DNA of 64,000 nt from contig NZ_JOEV01000019.1 in the NCBI RefSeq assembly GCF_000721105.1, positions 1 through 64,000 on the forward strand, read 5' to 3'. Both the position numbers and the translations under genes were made by a program. This DNA is from Streptomyces cellulosae (GTDB lineage Bacteria > Actinomycetota > Actinomycetes > Streptomycetales > Streptomycetaceae). Every line of letters starts with the position of its first letter. Position 1 is the stretch's first letter. The notes beneath the pieces were generated by a model. It was given only the letters and a program-made list of their open reading frames with translations, was not told the origin of the DNA and did not search any database. Below, one piece after another: positions 28,919 through 38,700 of this stretch.

Positions 28919-29936
28919 CCGACTCCACCTCGTCCATCCGGTCCTTCGGGACCGTCTTCAGCTCGGTCACCGCCTCCGCCAGCGGCACCATCACGATGTC
29001 GGTGCCGCGCAGGGCGGTCATCCTGCCGAACTCGCCCCGGTGCGCGGCCTCCACCGCGTGCCAGCCGAAGCGGGTGGCGAGCACACGGTCGTACGCGGTC
29101 GGCGTGCCGCCGCGCTGCACGTGCCCGAGGATGACCGGCTTGGCCTCCTTGCCGAGCCGGCGCTCCAGCTCGTACGCCAGCGCCGTACCGATGCCCTGGA
29201 ATCGCTCGTGGCCGAACTGGTCGATCTCGCCCTTGCCGTAGTCCATGGAGCCCTCGGCGGGGTGGGCGCCCTCGGCGACGCAGAGCACCGCGAACTTCTT
29301 GCCGCGGGCGAAGCGCTCCTCGACCATCTTGACCAGGTCGGCGGGGTCGAAGGGGCGCTCGGGCAGGCAGATGCCGTGGGCGCCGGCCGCCATGCCGGAC
29401 TCCAGGGCGATCCAGCCCGCGTGCCGGCCCATGACCTCGACGACCATCACCCGCTGGTGGGACTCGGCGGTGGTCTTGAGGCGGTCCATCGCCTCGGTGG
29501 CGACGCCGACCGCGGTGTCGAAGCCGAAGGTGCGGTCGGTGGAGGAGATGTCGTTGTCGATCGTCTTCGGGACGCCGACCACCGGCAGCCCGGCGTCGGC
29601 CAGCATCCGCGCGGCCGTCAGCGTGCCCTCGCCGCCGATCGGGATCAGCGCGTCGATTCCGAAGTCGCGCGCGATGTCGTACGCGTTCTCGCAGGCCTCG
29701 CGCAGCCGGTCGCGCTGGAGGCGGGAGGAGCCGAGGATGGTGCCGCCGCGGGCCAGGATGCCGCTGACCGCGTCGAGGTCGAGGGTGCGGTAGTGGCCGT
29801 CGAGCAGGCCGGCGTACCCGTCCTCGAAGCCGATGACCTCGTCGCCGTAGTGGTCGACCGCTCGGTGCACGACCGACCGGATCACGGCGTTCAGGCCGGG
29901 GCAGTCGCCGCCTGCGGTGAGAACTCCGATGCGCAT
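28911..29936 (-). CDS. pfkA: ATP-dependent 6-phosphofructokinase
   Basis: A 341-residue phosphofructokinase that phosphorylates fructose-6-phosphate. The N-terminal GVLTAGGDCPGLNAVIRSVV, nucleotide loop PIGGEGTLTAARML (Gly at the position that decides ATP over PPi use), catalytic PKTIDNDISSTDRTFGFDTA and EVMGRHAGWIALESG are all present. The length of 341 fits actinobacterial group III enzymes. GGAG lies 10 bases before ATG 29936. A promoter-like TTGACA and TATAAG lie upstream on the minus strand (30033-30059). pta-ackA is divergent; pyk follows. Confidence 0.93.
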   Translation of the reverse strand: MRIGVLTAGGDCPGLNAVIRSVVHRAVDHYGDEVIGFEDGYAGLLDGHYRTLDLDAVSGILARGGTILGSSRLQRDRLREACENAYDIARDFGIDALIPIGGEGTLTAARMLADAGLPVVGVPKTIDNDISSTDRTFGFDTAVGVATEAMDRLKTTAESHQRVMVVEVMGRHAGWIALESGMAAGAHGICLPERPFDPADLVKMVEERFARGKKFAVLCVAEGAHPAEGSMDYGKGEIDQFGHERFQGIGTALAYELERRLGKEAKPVILGHVQRGGTPTAYDRVLATRFGWHAVEAAHRGEFGRMTALRGTDIVMVPLAEAVTELKTVPKDRMDEVESVF

Positions 29937-30032
29937 CGTGCTGTGTCTCCTGCTCGCTGTGGATACCGGTGAGCCAGATCCGATTGTTTCATGCTCCGCA
30001 GCGGCGCTGTCGCCGCCGGACCTGGCGGGTGC

Positions 30033-30059
30033 CTTATATAGCGCCGGAGGTATTGTCAA
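30033..30059 (-). promoter_or_regulatory. putative pfkA promoter
   Basis: On the minus strand TTGACA (30054-30059) is followed 15 bases later by TATAAG (30033-30038), close to sigma-70-type consensus though the spacer is short. It is about 97 bases before the pfkA ATG. Confidence 0.45.
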
Positions 30060-30186
30060 GAGGGTTCTGCTCACCGCGGTGGGCGATTTTTATGGGCCGG
30101 ACCCCGGAAACCGGACCGGATTCCCGCCGGATTCCGGCTTCCTGGACAAGAGACGGACTGGACGAGAGACGGAACGGAGATCACAC

Positions 30187-32304
30187 GTGACGCGCAGCCT
30201 GTACGTGACCGGGATCGACCGCGGCGACGGCCGCCAGGTCGTCGAGCTGGGGGTCATGGAGCTCCTGACCCGGCAGGTCGACCGGGTGGGCGTGTTCCGG
30301 CCCCTTGTCCACGACGGTCCCGACCGCCTGTTCGAGCTGCTGTGGGCCCGGTACCGGCTCGCCCAGGACCCGGCGACGGTCTACGGCATGGACTACCACG
30401 AGGCGTCCGCCCTGCAGGCCGAGCGTGGCGCCGACGAGCTGGTGTCGACGCTCGTCGACCGCTTCCACCGCGTCGCCCGGGACTACGACGTCGTCCTGGT
30501 CCTCGGCACCGACTACGCGGACACCCAGTTCCCGGATGAGCTGTCGCTCAACGCGCGCTTGGCGAACGAGTTCGGCGCGTCCGTGATCCCGGTGGTGGGC
30601 GGCCGGGGGCAGACCGCCGAGTCGGTGCTGGCCGAGACCCGCAACGCCTACCGCGCCTACGACGGCCTCGGCTGCGACGTCCTCGCCATGGTCACCAACC
30701 GGGTCGCCCGGGACGACCGGGACAAGATCGCCGAACAGCTCGACGGCCGCCTCGCGGTGCCCTGCTACGTCGTCCCCGACGAGCCCGCCCTGTCCGCGCC
30801 GACCGTCGCCCAGATCGCGCACGCGCTGGGTGCCAAGGTCGTCCTCGGCGACGACTCGGGGCTGGCCCGGGACGCGCTGGACTTCGTCTTCGGCGGCGCG
30901 ATGCTGCCGAACTTCCTGGGCGCCCTGACCCCGGGCTGCCTGGTGGTCACCCCGGGCGACCGCGCCGACCTGGTCGTCGGCTCGCTGGCCGCGCACAGCG
31001 CCGGCACCCCGCCGATAGCCGGCGTCCTGCTCACCCTGAACGAGGTCCCCGGCGACGACATCCTCACCCTCGCCGCCCGCCTCGCCCCCGGCACCCCGGT
31101 CCTCTCGGTGCCCGGCAACAGTTTCCCCACCGCCGCCGAGCTCTTCTCCCTGGAGGGGAAGCTGAACGCGGCCACCCCGCGCAAGGCGGAGACCGCGCTC
31201 GGCCTGTTCGAGCGGTACGTCGACACCGCCGCCCTCGACATGCGGGTCTCCGCGCCGAGCAGCGACCGCGTCACCCCGATGATGTTCGAGCACAAGCTCC
31301 TGGAACAGGCCCGCTCGGACAAGCGGTGCGTCGTGCTGCCCGAGGGCACCGAGCCGCGCGTCCTGCACGCGGCCGAGGTGCTGCTGCGCCGCGGGGTGTG
31401 CGACCTCACCCTGCTCGGCCCCGTCGACCAGATCCGCAAGAAGGCCGCCGACCTCGGCATCGACCTGGGCGACGCCCGGCTGATCGACCCGGCCACCAGT
31501 GAACTGCGGGACGCCTTCGCCGAACGGTACGCGGCCCTGCGCGCCCACAAGGGTGTCACGGTGGAGCTGGCGTACGACGTCGTCTCGGACGCCAACTACT
31601 TCGGCACCCTGATGGTCCAGGAGGGCCTCGCCGACGGCATGGTCTCGGGGTCCGTGCACTCCACGGCCGCGACCATCCGCCCCGCCTTCGAGATCATCAA
31701 GACGAAGCCGGACGCCGACATCGTCTCCTCCGTCTTCTTCATGTGCCTGGCCGACAAGGTCCTCGTCTACGGCGACTGCGCGGTCAACCCGGACCCGAAC
31801 GCCGAGCAGCTCGCCGACATCGCGATCCAGTCGGCGTCCACCGCCGAGCAGTTCGGCGTGCAGCCGCGGATCGCGATGCTGTCGTACTCGACGGGTACGT
31901 CCGGCTCGGGCGCCGACGTCGACAAGGTGCGGGAGGCGACCGAGCTGGTGCGCTCGCGGCGCCCCGACCTGAAGATCGAGGGGCCGATCCAGTACGACGC
32001 CGCCGTGGAGCCGTCGGTCGCCGAGACCAAGCTGCCGGGCTCCGAAGTCGCCGGTCAGGCCAGCGTGTTGATCTTCCCGGACCTCAACACCGGCAACAAC
32101 ACGTACAAGGCCGTGCAGCGTTCGGCCGGGGCCATCGCCGTCGGTCCGGTGCTGCAGGGTCTGCGCAAGCCGGTCAACGACCTGTCTCGCGGTGCGCTCG
32201 TCCCGGACATCGTCACGACGGTCGCCATCACGGCGATCCAGGCCCAGACACTCGCCTCGTCCCCTGTCGCCGCGTCCCCCATCGAGAAGGCAGCCGCACA
32301 GTGA
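30187..32304 (+). CDS. pta: phosphate acetyltransferase
   Basis: A 705-residue Pta that interconverts acetyl-CoA and acetyl-phosphate. It has the long form: an N-terminal P-loop-like/DRTGG regulatory part (~1-360, with VLGTDYADTQ, GGRGQTAESV) and the catalytic PTA_PTB domain (~370-700, beginning MMFEHKLLEQARSDKRCVV, with GSVHSTAATIRPA, MLSYSTGTSGSG and FPDLNTGNNTYKAVQR). GTG 30187 follows GGAG at 7 bases. Its TGA overlaps the ackA GTG, so the two are coupled. Confidence 0.95.
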   Translation: MTRSLYVTGIDRGDGRQVVELGVMELLTRQVDRVGVFRPLVHDGPDRLFELLWARYRLAQDPATVYGMDYHEASALQAERGADELVSTLVDRFHRVARDYDVVLVLGTDYADTQFPDELSLNARLANEFGASVIPVVGGRGQTAESVLAETRNAYRAYDGLGCDVLAMVTNRVARDDRDKIAEQLDGRLAVPCYVVPDEPALSAPTVAQIAHALGAKVVLGDDSGLARDALDFVFGGAMLPNFLGALTPGCLVVTPGDRADLVVGSLAAHSAGTPPIAGVLLTLNEVPGDDILTLAARLAPGTPVLSVPGNSFPTAAELFSLEGKLNAATPRKAETALGLFERYVDTAALDMRVSAPSSDRVTPMMFEHKLLEQARSDKRCVVLPEGTEPRVLHAAEVLLRRGVCDLTLLGPVDQIRKKAADLGIDLGDARLIDPATSELRDAFAERYAALRAHKGVTVELAYDVVSDANYFGTLMVQEGLADGMVSGSVHSTAATIRPAFEIIKTKPDADIVSSVFFMCLADKVLVYGDCAVNPDPNAEQLADIAIQSASTAEQFGVQPRIAMLSYSTGTSGSGADVDKVREATELVRSRRPDLKIEGPIQYDAAVEPSVAETKLPGSEVAGQASVLIFPDLNTGNNTYKAVQRSAGAIAVGPVLQGLRKPVNDLSRGALVPDIVTTVAITAIQAQTLASSPVAASPIEKAAAQ

Positions 32305-33506
32305 GCTCCACGCGTGTCCTCGTCCTCAACTCCGGTTCCTCCTCGGTGAAGTACCAGCTGCTCGACATGCGCGACAGCAGCCGGCTGGCCGTGGGGCTCG
32401 TCGAGCGCATCGGCGAGGAGACCTCCCGGCTCAAGCACACGCCCCTCGCAAGCGGCGGGGAGTCCCGTGAGCGGACCGGCCCGATCGCGGATCACGAGGC
32501 CGCCCTGAAGGCCGTATCGCAGGAGCTGGCCAACGACGGGCTCGGCCTCGACTCGCCGGAGCTGGCCGCGATCGGGCACCGGGTGGTGCACGGCGGGAAG
32601 CTCTTCACCGCGCCGACGGTCATCGACAGTGCCGTGCTCGCCGAGATCGAGCGGCTGATCCCGGTGGCCCCGCTGCACAACCCGGCCAACCTGACCGGCA
32701 TCCGCACGGCCCAGGCCCTGCGTCCGGACCTCCCCCAGGTCGCCGTCTTCGACACCGCCTTCCACACCACGATGCCGGAGTCGGCCGCCCGCTACGCGAT
32801 CGACGTGAAGACCGCCGACGAGCACCGGATCCGGCGCTACGGCTTCCACGGGACCTCGCACGCGTACGTGTCCCGGGCGACGGCGAAGCTGCTGGGCAAG
32901 GACCCTTCCGAGGTCAATGTGATCGTGCTGCACCTCGGCAACGGGGCGTCCGCCTCCGCCGTACGGGGCGGGAAGTGCGTGGACACCTCCATGGGACTGA
33001 CGCCTTTGGAGGGGCTCGTGATGGGTACGCGATCCGGAGACATGGACCCGGCCGTCATCTTCCATTTGATGCGCGTTGGCAAAATGTCCACGGACGAGAT
33101 CGACACTCTCCTCAACAAGAAGAGCGGATTGATCGGTCTGTGCGGGGACAACGACATGCGGGAGATCCGGCGCCGGATCGACGAGGGCGACGAAGAAGCC
33201 CAGCTCGCCTTCGACATCTACATTCACCGGCTGAAGAAGTACATAGGCGCCTATTACGCCGTACTCGGCAGGGTGGACGCGGTGGCGTTCACGGCGGGCG
33301 TCGGGGAGAACGCGGGCCCGGTACGCGAGGCCGCCGTGGCGGGCCTGGAGGGGCTGGGCCTCGTGGTGGACGGCGCGCTCAACGCCGTACGCGGTGACGA
33401 GCCGCGGCTGATCTCGCCGGCTCACGCGCGGGTGGCCGTCGCCGTGGTGCCGACCGACGAAGAACTGGAGATCGCCACACAGACCTACGCACTGGTCGGG
33501 CAGTAA
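32301..33506 (+). CDS. ackA: acetate kinase
   Basis: A 401-residue acetate kinase that makes ATP and acetate from acetyl-phosphate and ADP, or the reverse. Family motifs: VLVLNSGSSSVKYQLL (residues ~6-21), GHRVVHGG, HNPANLTGIR, RYGFHGTSHAYV, LGNGASASA, TPLEGLVMGTRSGDMDP and FTAGVGENAG. GTG 32301 overlaps the pta stop (GTGA). With pta it sets the acetyl-phosphate level, which can feed response regulators; pyk downstream supplies pyruvate. Confidence 0.96.
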   Translation: MSSTRVLVLNSGSSSVKYQLLDMRDSSRLAVGLVERIGEETSRLKHTPLASGGESRERTGPIADHEAALKAVSQELANDGLGLDSPELAAIGHRVVHGGKLFTAPTVIDSAVLAEIERLIPVAPLHNPANLTGIRTAQALRPDLPQVAVFDTAFHTTMPESAARYAIDVKTADEHRIRRYGFHGTSHAYVSRATAKLLGKDPSEVNVIVLHLGNGASASAVRGGKCVDTSMGLTPLEGLVMGTRSGDMDPAVIFHLMRVGKMSTDEIDTLLNKKSGLIGLCGDNDMREIRRRIDEGDEEAQLAFDIYIHRLKKYIGAYYAVLGRVDAVAFTAGVGENAGPVREAAVAGLEGLGLVVDGALNAVRGDEPRLISPAHARVAVAVVPTDEELEIATQTYALVGQ

Positions 33507-33647
33507 CAATATGCGGCTCCGCCGCGTGGCCGGCTGAGCAATACACGGCGGTAACACGCCTGAGCACAGAGCCGCCCATTTGTTCTTCCCGGGTTCTTCC
33601 ACCAGACGGAATATTCCGGAGCGAAACAAACCGATAGGATCGCCCCC

Positions 33648-35072
33648 ATGCGCCGTTCGAAAATCGTCTGTACTCTCGGCCCCGCGGTCGACTCCCACGA
33701 ACAACTCGTGTCGCTGATCGAGGCCGGCATGAACGTGGCCCGCTTCAACTTCAGCCACGGCTCCCACGCCGAGCACCAGGGCCGGTACGACCGCGTCCGT
33801 GCCGCCGCCAAGGAGACCGGCCGGGCCATCGGTGTCCTCGCCGACCTGCAGGGCCCGAAGATCCGGCTGGAGACCTTCGCCGAGGGCCCGGTCGAGCTGG
33901 AGCGGGGTGACGAGTTCGTCATCACCACCGAGGACGTCCCCGGCGACAAGCAGATCTGCGGCACGACCTACAAGGGCCTGCCCGGTGACGTGACCAAGGG
34001 CGACCAGATCCTCATCAACGACGGCAACGTCGAGCTGAAGGTCACCGGAGTCGAGGGCCCCAAGGTGAAGACGATCGTCATCGAGGGCGGCGTCGTCTCC
34101 GACCACAAGGGCATCAACCTGCCCGGCGCCGCCGTGAACGTGCCGGCGCTGTCCGAGAAGGACGTCGACGACCTGCGCTTCGCACTGCGCATGGGCTGCG
34201 ACCTGGTCGCCCTGTCCTTCGTCCGGGACGCCACGGACGTCGCAGACGTCCACAAGATCATGGACGAGGAGGGCCGCCGGGTCCCCGTCATCGCCAAGGT
34301 GGAGAAGCCGCAGGCGGTGGAGAACATGGAGGACGTCGTGATGGCGTTCGACGGCGTGATGGTCGCCCGTGGCGACCTGGCCGTCGAGTACCCGCTCGAG
34401 AAGGTCCCCATGGTGCAGAAGCGCCTGATCGAGCTGTGCCGGCGCAACGCCAAGCCGGTGATCGTGGCGACCCAGATGATGGAGTCGATGATCACCAACT
34501 CCCGTCCGACCCGCGCCGAGGCCTCCGACGTCGCCAACGCGATCCTGGACGGCGCGGACGCGGTCATGCTGTCGGCGGAGTCCTCGGTGGGCGCCTACCC
34601 GATCGAGACCGTCAAGACGATGTCGAAGATCGTCACCGCGGCCGAGCAGGAGCTGATGTCCAAGGGCCTGCAGCCCCTGGTCCCCGGCAAGAAGCCCCGC
34701 ACCCAGGGCGGTTCGGTCGCCCGTGCGGCCTGCGAGATCGCCGACTTCCTCGGCGGCCGCGGCCTGGTGGCCTTCACCCAGTCCGGCGACACCGCCCGCC
34801 GCCTCTCGCGCTACCGCGCGGTCCAGCCGATCATCGCCTTCACCACCGACGAGGGCACCCGCAACCAGCTGACGCTCAGCTGGGGCGTCGAGTCGCACGT
34901 CGTGCCGTTCGTCAACAGCACCGACGCGATGGTCGACATGGTCGACCAGGAGATCTCCAGGACCAAGCGCTTCAACCCCGGCGACATCGTCATCATCACC
35001 GCGGGCTCCCCGCCCGGTGTGGCGGGCACGACGAACATGCTGCGGGTGCACCACCTGGGCAGCGCCAACTGA
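33648..35072 (+). CDS. pyk: pyruvate kinase
   Basis: A 474-residue pyruvate kinase (PEP + ADP to pyruvate + ATP). Visible: RRSKIVCTLGPAVDS, ARFNFSHGSH, the catalytic Lys in VIAKVEKPQAVENM, metal site MVARGDLAVEYPLEKVP, ATQMMESMITNSRPTRAE and the C-terminal domain TQSGDTARRLSRYR. A TAGGAT -10-like box lies 9-14 bases before ATG 33648, so the mRNA may be nearly leaderless; AGGA in the same place could instead serve as a ribosome site. It is the last gene of the central-carbon block; a hairpin (35160-35193) follows. Confidence 0.95.
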   Translation: MRRSKIVCTLGPAVDSHEQLVSLIEAGMNVARFNFSHGSHAEHQGRYDRVRAAAKETGRAIGVLADLQGPKIRLETFAEGPVELERGDEFVITTEDVPGDKQICGTTYKGLPGDVTKGDQILINDGNVELKVTGVEGPKVKTIVIEGGVVSDHKGINLPGAAVNVPALSEKDVDDLRFALRMGCDLVALSFVRDATDVADVHKIMDEEGRRVPVIAKVEKPQAVENMEDVVMAFDGVMVARGDLAVEYPLEKVPMVQKRLIELCRRNAKPVIVATQMMESMITNSRPTRAEASDVANAILDGADAVMLSAESSVGAYPIETVKTMSKIVTAAEQELMSKGLQPLVPGKKPRTQGGSVARAACEIADFLGGRGLVAFTQSGDTARRLSRYRAVQPIIAFTTDEGTRNQLTLSWGVESHVVPFVNSTDAMVDMVDQEISRTKRFNPGDIVIITAGSPPGVAGTTNMLRVHHLGSAN

Positions 35073-35159
35073 GCGGGCTGTAAGGGCTGTTGTACGGCAC
35101 TGAGGGCGCCGACAGCGGGCGCCCCCAGTGGCATCCACTGGACGTCAGCCGCACAGGGC

Positions 35160-35193
35160 GGTGCCCCGCCGGGTCAACGCCCGGTGGAGCACC
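35160..35193 (+). terminator. hairpin after pyk, twin of the one at 39808
   Basis: GGTGCCCCGCCGGGT and the nearly complementary CCCGGTGGAGCACC flank a CAACG loop, 88 bases after the pyk stop. It is nearly the same sequence as the hairpin at 39808-39848, in the same orientation, so the two bracket the toxin island. Confidence 0.65.
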
Positions 35194-35225
35194 GCCGTCC
35201 GATCGCGGCGCCTCCAGCGGAGTAC

Positions 35226-35729
35226 TCAGCTCTGCCGGAGGGCGTCCACGGCGGCCTGCCTGATCCTCTTGGTCCGGCCCCTTTGAGAGACAACACGCAG
35301 GATGCCCTGGTCGGCGGTCACACGGACCGCTCTCAATTGAAGCCAGTCGGACCATCCGTCGATGAGATCGGCGACGGTCTCTGCCGAAACGGCACCCTGC
35401 CTGAGCGATTCCAGGACCCCGAGGTCCCGCGCCCGGTGCGCGGAGAAGTCACGCACAGTCGGCGGGAGGATCCGTACCCAACGCTCGCGCTCGTCCCCCG
35501 GAACACGTTCCAGTACGTCACCGACGACTCCGGATGCCAGCGGACCGTCCGTCTCCAGGGACACCGCCTCGAAGAGCAGCGGCAGTGCGGCGGGGGTGTC
35601 CATCGCCACACGGTAGAGGGACCAGCGGTCGTGGCCGTCGGCGAACGAGGCATGGTTCTCGTACCGGCCGACGGCCTGGGCGAGTCGCCGCAGCACCTCG
35701 CCCAGGGCCGGGGAGGGATCAGCAGCCAC
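35226..35729 (-). CDS. candidate immunity protein of the adjacent toxin-like gene
   Basis: A 167-residue soluble helical protein of no recognised family, with parts such as LASGVVGDVLERVPGDERER and RDLGVLESLRQGAVSAETVA. GTG 35729 lies inside the 3' end of the upstream toxin-like gene (11-base overlap), so the two are translationally coupled. A small cytoplasmic protein encoded at once after the toxic tip is the usual place for an immunity gene; this role is inferred from position only. No signal peptide or membrane helix is seen. Confidence 0.6.
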   Translation of the reverse strand: MAADPSPALGEVLRRLAQAVGRYENHASFADGHDRWSLYRVAMDTPAALPLLFEAVSLETDGPLASGVVGDVLERVPGDERERWVRILPPTVRDFSAHRARDLGVLESLRQGAVSAETVADLIDGWSDWLQLRAVRVTADQGILRVVSQRGRTKRIRQAAVDALRQS

Positions 35730-38700
35730 GTGCCTTGAACCTTTCCATGGCGACCCGGATGTTCTCCCTGATCGTACGGATGTGCTCTGTGACCACGGCC
35801 TGCTGGTGCCTGGACAGTTCCGGGTCGCCGGCCAGAGGCTTGCCGTTCTGGCCGATGCGGACCTCGTCGCCCTTGCCCTTCACGTGCGCGTGCGCCGGTG
35901 CGTGGTCGTTCGAGTAGATCTGGATCCTCACACCGTCCTGGCTCACGATGGTACCGACGCCCGGGTACTCGGCGGCGGCCGCAGCGGTCGGCGCGGAGGC
36001 GGGCCGCGCGGTCAGGCTCACGGCAGACGGTGCCGCCAGAGCCTTGGGCTTCACCGGACAGGTCTTTACCTTCCCCTCACGGATGTCCTTGATGAGGGTG
36101 CGCATCCTGTCCAGGGTCCGCTTGGCCGTCACGGACTTCTCCAGGAAGCCGGTGACGCCCGTGGCAACGCGTACGACGGCCTTGGCCACCGCGGGGAATT
36201 TGAGGACCGGAATCGCCGCCGACACGGCGTTCACCAAGGTCCACAGGCAGCTTTCGACATCGCCCTCGGTGAAGCACCGCTTCACATCGTTAACACCGAT
36301 GTACTCGAGCAGGATCTCGGCGCCGTTGGCCTTGAGCCACTCGATGATGCCCTGCCCGGTGAGTGCTCTGGCCTCCCGGAACTCCTCGACACACTCCGGT
36401 CCGCAGCCGTCCAGGAGCAACGACTCGTCATCGGCCGTGAGGTCGGCACCGGCACCGGAGCCGTCCTTCTCCAGCAGGGCCTGGGCGACCTTGCGTTCCC
36501 GTTCCCGCTCCTCCGCCTCGGCGCGGGTGGCGGCCGCGTCCGCCTCCTTCGCGGAGTTCTCCGCGTTGGACGCCGCCTTCTCGGCCTGGACCGCATCCGA
36601 CTCGGCGGCGGTGGCGGTTCGGTCCGCCGCGGCTGCGTCGGACTCGGCCGCGGAAGCCGCGGAGCGGGCGCCGGCGGCGTCCTTCTCCGCCTCCGTGGCG
36701 GAGTTGTCGGCCTGGGCGGCCGCCGACTCGGCGTCGTTCGCGGCGAAGTTGGCGTAGAAGGCGTCGGTGCCCGCCTGCGCGTCGTACTTCTGGGCGTTCG
36801 CGTCGGCCTTCTTCGCGGCTGCCGCGTCGGTCGCCGCCGCGGCCGCCGAAGCGTTCGCCGCAGCGGCGGAGTTGACCGCCTGAACCGCGTAGTTTGCGGC
36901 GTCGGCCGCCGCCTGGAGAGCGATCTTCGCGTCACCGGCGGCCTTGTCGGCGAGTGCCTTGGCCTGCGCCGCCGCCTTCTTCGCCTCGTCCGACTTTGCC
37001 TTGGCCGCGTTGGCCTGCTGCTCGGCAAGGGACTTGGAGGTCTGCCCGATCAGGACCGCGTACGCCGCCGAGGAGTCGCTCTCGCGGTACGGGGAGCCGA
37101 TGGTGATCGCCTCGTCGGCCGCCTTGGTCACCGCGGTCGCGGCATCCCGGGCACCCTGCGCGTACTGCGCCGTGGCGGTGGCGTAACCGGCGGTCTTCGC
37201 CGACCACGCGGCCGTCTTGGCGGCCTCGGCCACCGCAGCGGTGGCCTCCTTGCGCGCGGTGATCGCTGCGGCCTGGGCCTTCTTGGCCTCGGCGTCCGCC
37301 TTCTTGGCGTTCTCCTTGGCCGACGCCGCGGCGTCGATCGCCTCTGCCGCCGCGGCGTGCGCGGTGGCCGCGGCCGCGTGCGTCTTCGCGTACGCCGACT
37401 GGGCCGCGTCTGCGGCGGACCGGGACCGCTTGGCCGCGCCGTCCGCACGGGTCGCCGCCGCACGGGCGTTCACCGCCGCCGTGGTCGCCTCATTGGCAGC
37501 GCTGCGGGCCCGGGTCGCCGCGCCTGCCGCCTCGTTGGCGGCGGTACGGGCCTCCGTGGCCGCCTGCCGGGTCTCGGCCGCGGCGCTGGTGCCCTCGGCC
37601 GCCGCGGCTGCGGACTCCAGCGCGGCTGCCCGGGAAGCGGTGGCGTTCTTCTCCTGCTCGGCCTTGACCGCCTGATTGCGTGCGGTGAACGCGCGCGCTT
37701 CGGCGTCCTCCGCCGCCGCCAGCTTCTCCGTCGCCGTCGAGCCGGCTGTCTCCGCGTCCGTACGGGCCTGCCTGGCCTTGTCCTGCTCGCCCCGCGCCCG
37801 CTCCTCGGCGGCGTTCGCCTTCGCTCGCTCGCTCGCCGCGTTGTCGCGCTCGCGCTCGGCGGTGGCCTTCTCCGCCTCCGCGATCCCGCGCTGCCGCTTC
37901 GCCTCGGCCGCCTGGGTCTTGGCGGTCTGCTCCGCCTTCTCGGCGGTCGCGCGGGCCGTCTTCGCGGTGGCGGCGTTGGCCGCGGCCTCCGTGGCCAGCT
38001 TGGCGGCGGACTCAGCCGCGGCCTTGGCCTGCGCCTTCGCCTCCAACGCCGCCGTCTTGCGGAACTCCGTGTTCAGCGCGTGCGTCTGTGTCTTCGCCAG
38101 CGCCAGCAGGGTCTGGGAGTCCGCCACGGTGGCCTTCGCCGCGTTCGACGCCGTCAGCGTGGCCTTCGCCGCCGCCTGGGTGGCTGCGGCCGAGGCCTTC
38201 GCGACCTGCACCGACTGCTGCGCGTACAGCAGGCCACGCCCGCGCGGCAGCTTCGCGGCGTCGGCGATCGTCCACGCCTTCGTCTGCTGCGTGCTCGCCG
38301 TGTCCGCGGCCGTCTTGGCCCGAGTGGCCGCCGCGTCCGCCAGGGGCACCTGCTTGGCGGCCGCCGCCTTCGCCGCGGTCAGATCCGCCGTCGCCTTGGT
38401 GAACTCGGCCTTCGTCGGGTAGAGAGCGGAGTCCTTGTGCGCGGCCCAGTACTTCTGCCAGTACAGGATCTGGTCCGCCAGCCAAGCCTGCCGGACCGCC
38501 TCGATCATCGCCTCGGTGGCGACCCGCGTCTCCTTCGACGCGGCCGCCTCGGCGGTGACGATCTGCTTGCGCTGCTCGGCCTGGCCTGCGTATTCCGCCT
38601 CCCACTCCGAGTACGCCTGCATGACCGGGCCGGTCAGCACCCGGTAGTGGTCGATCGGATTGGCGCTGTCACAGGCCGCCCAGGCTGTCTTGAGCGCCTC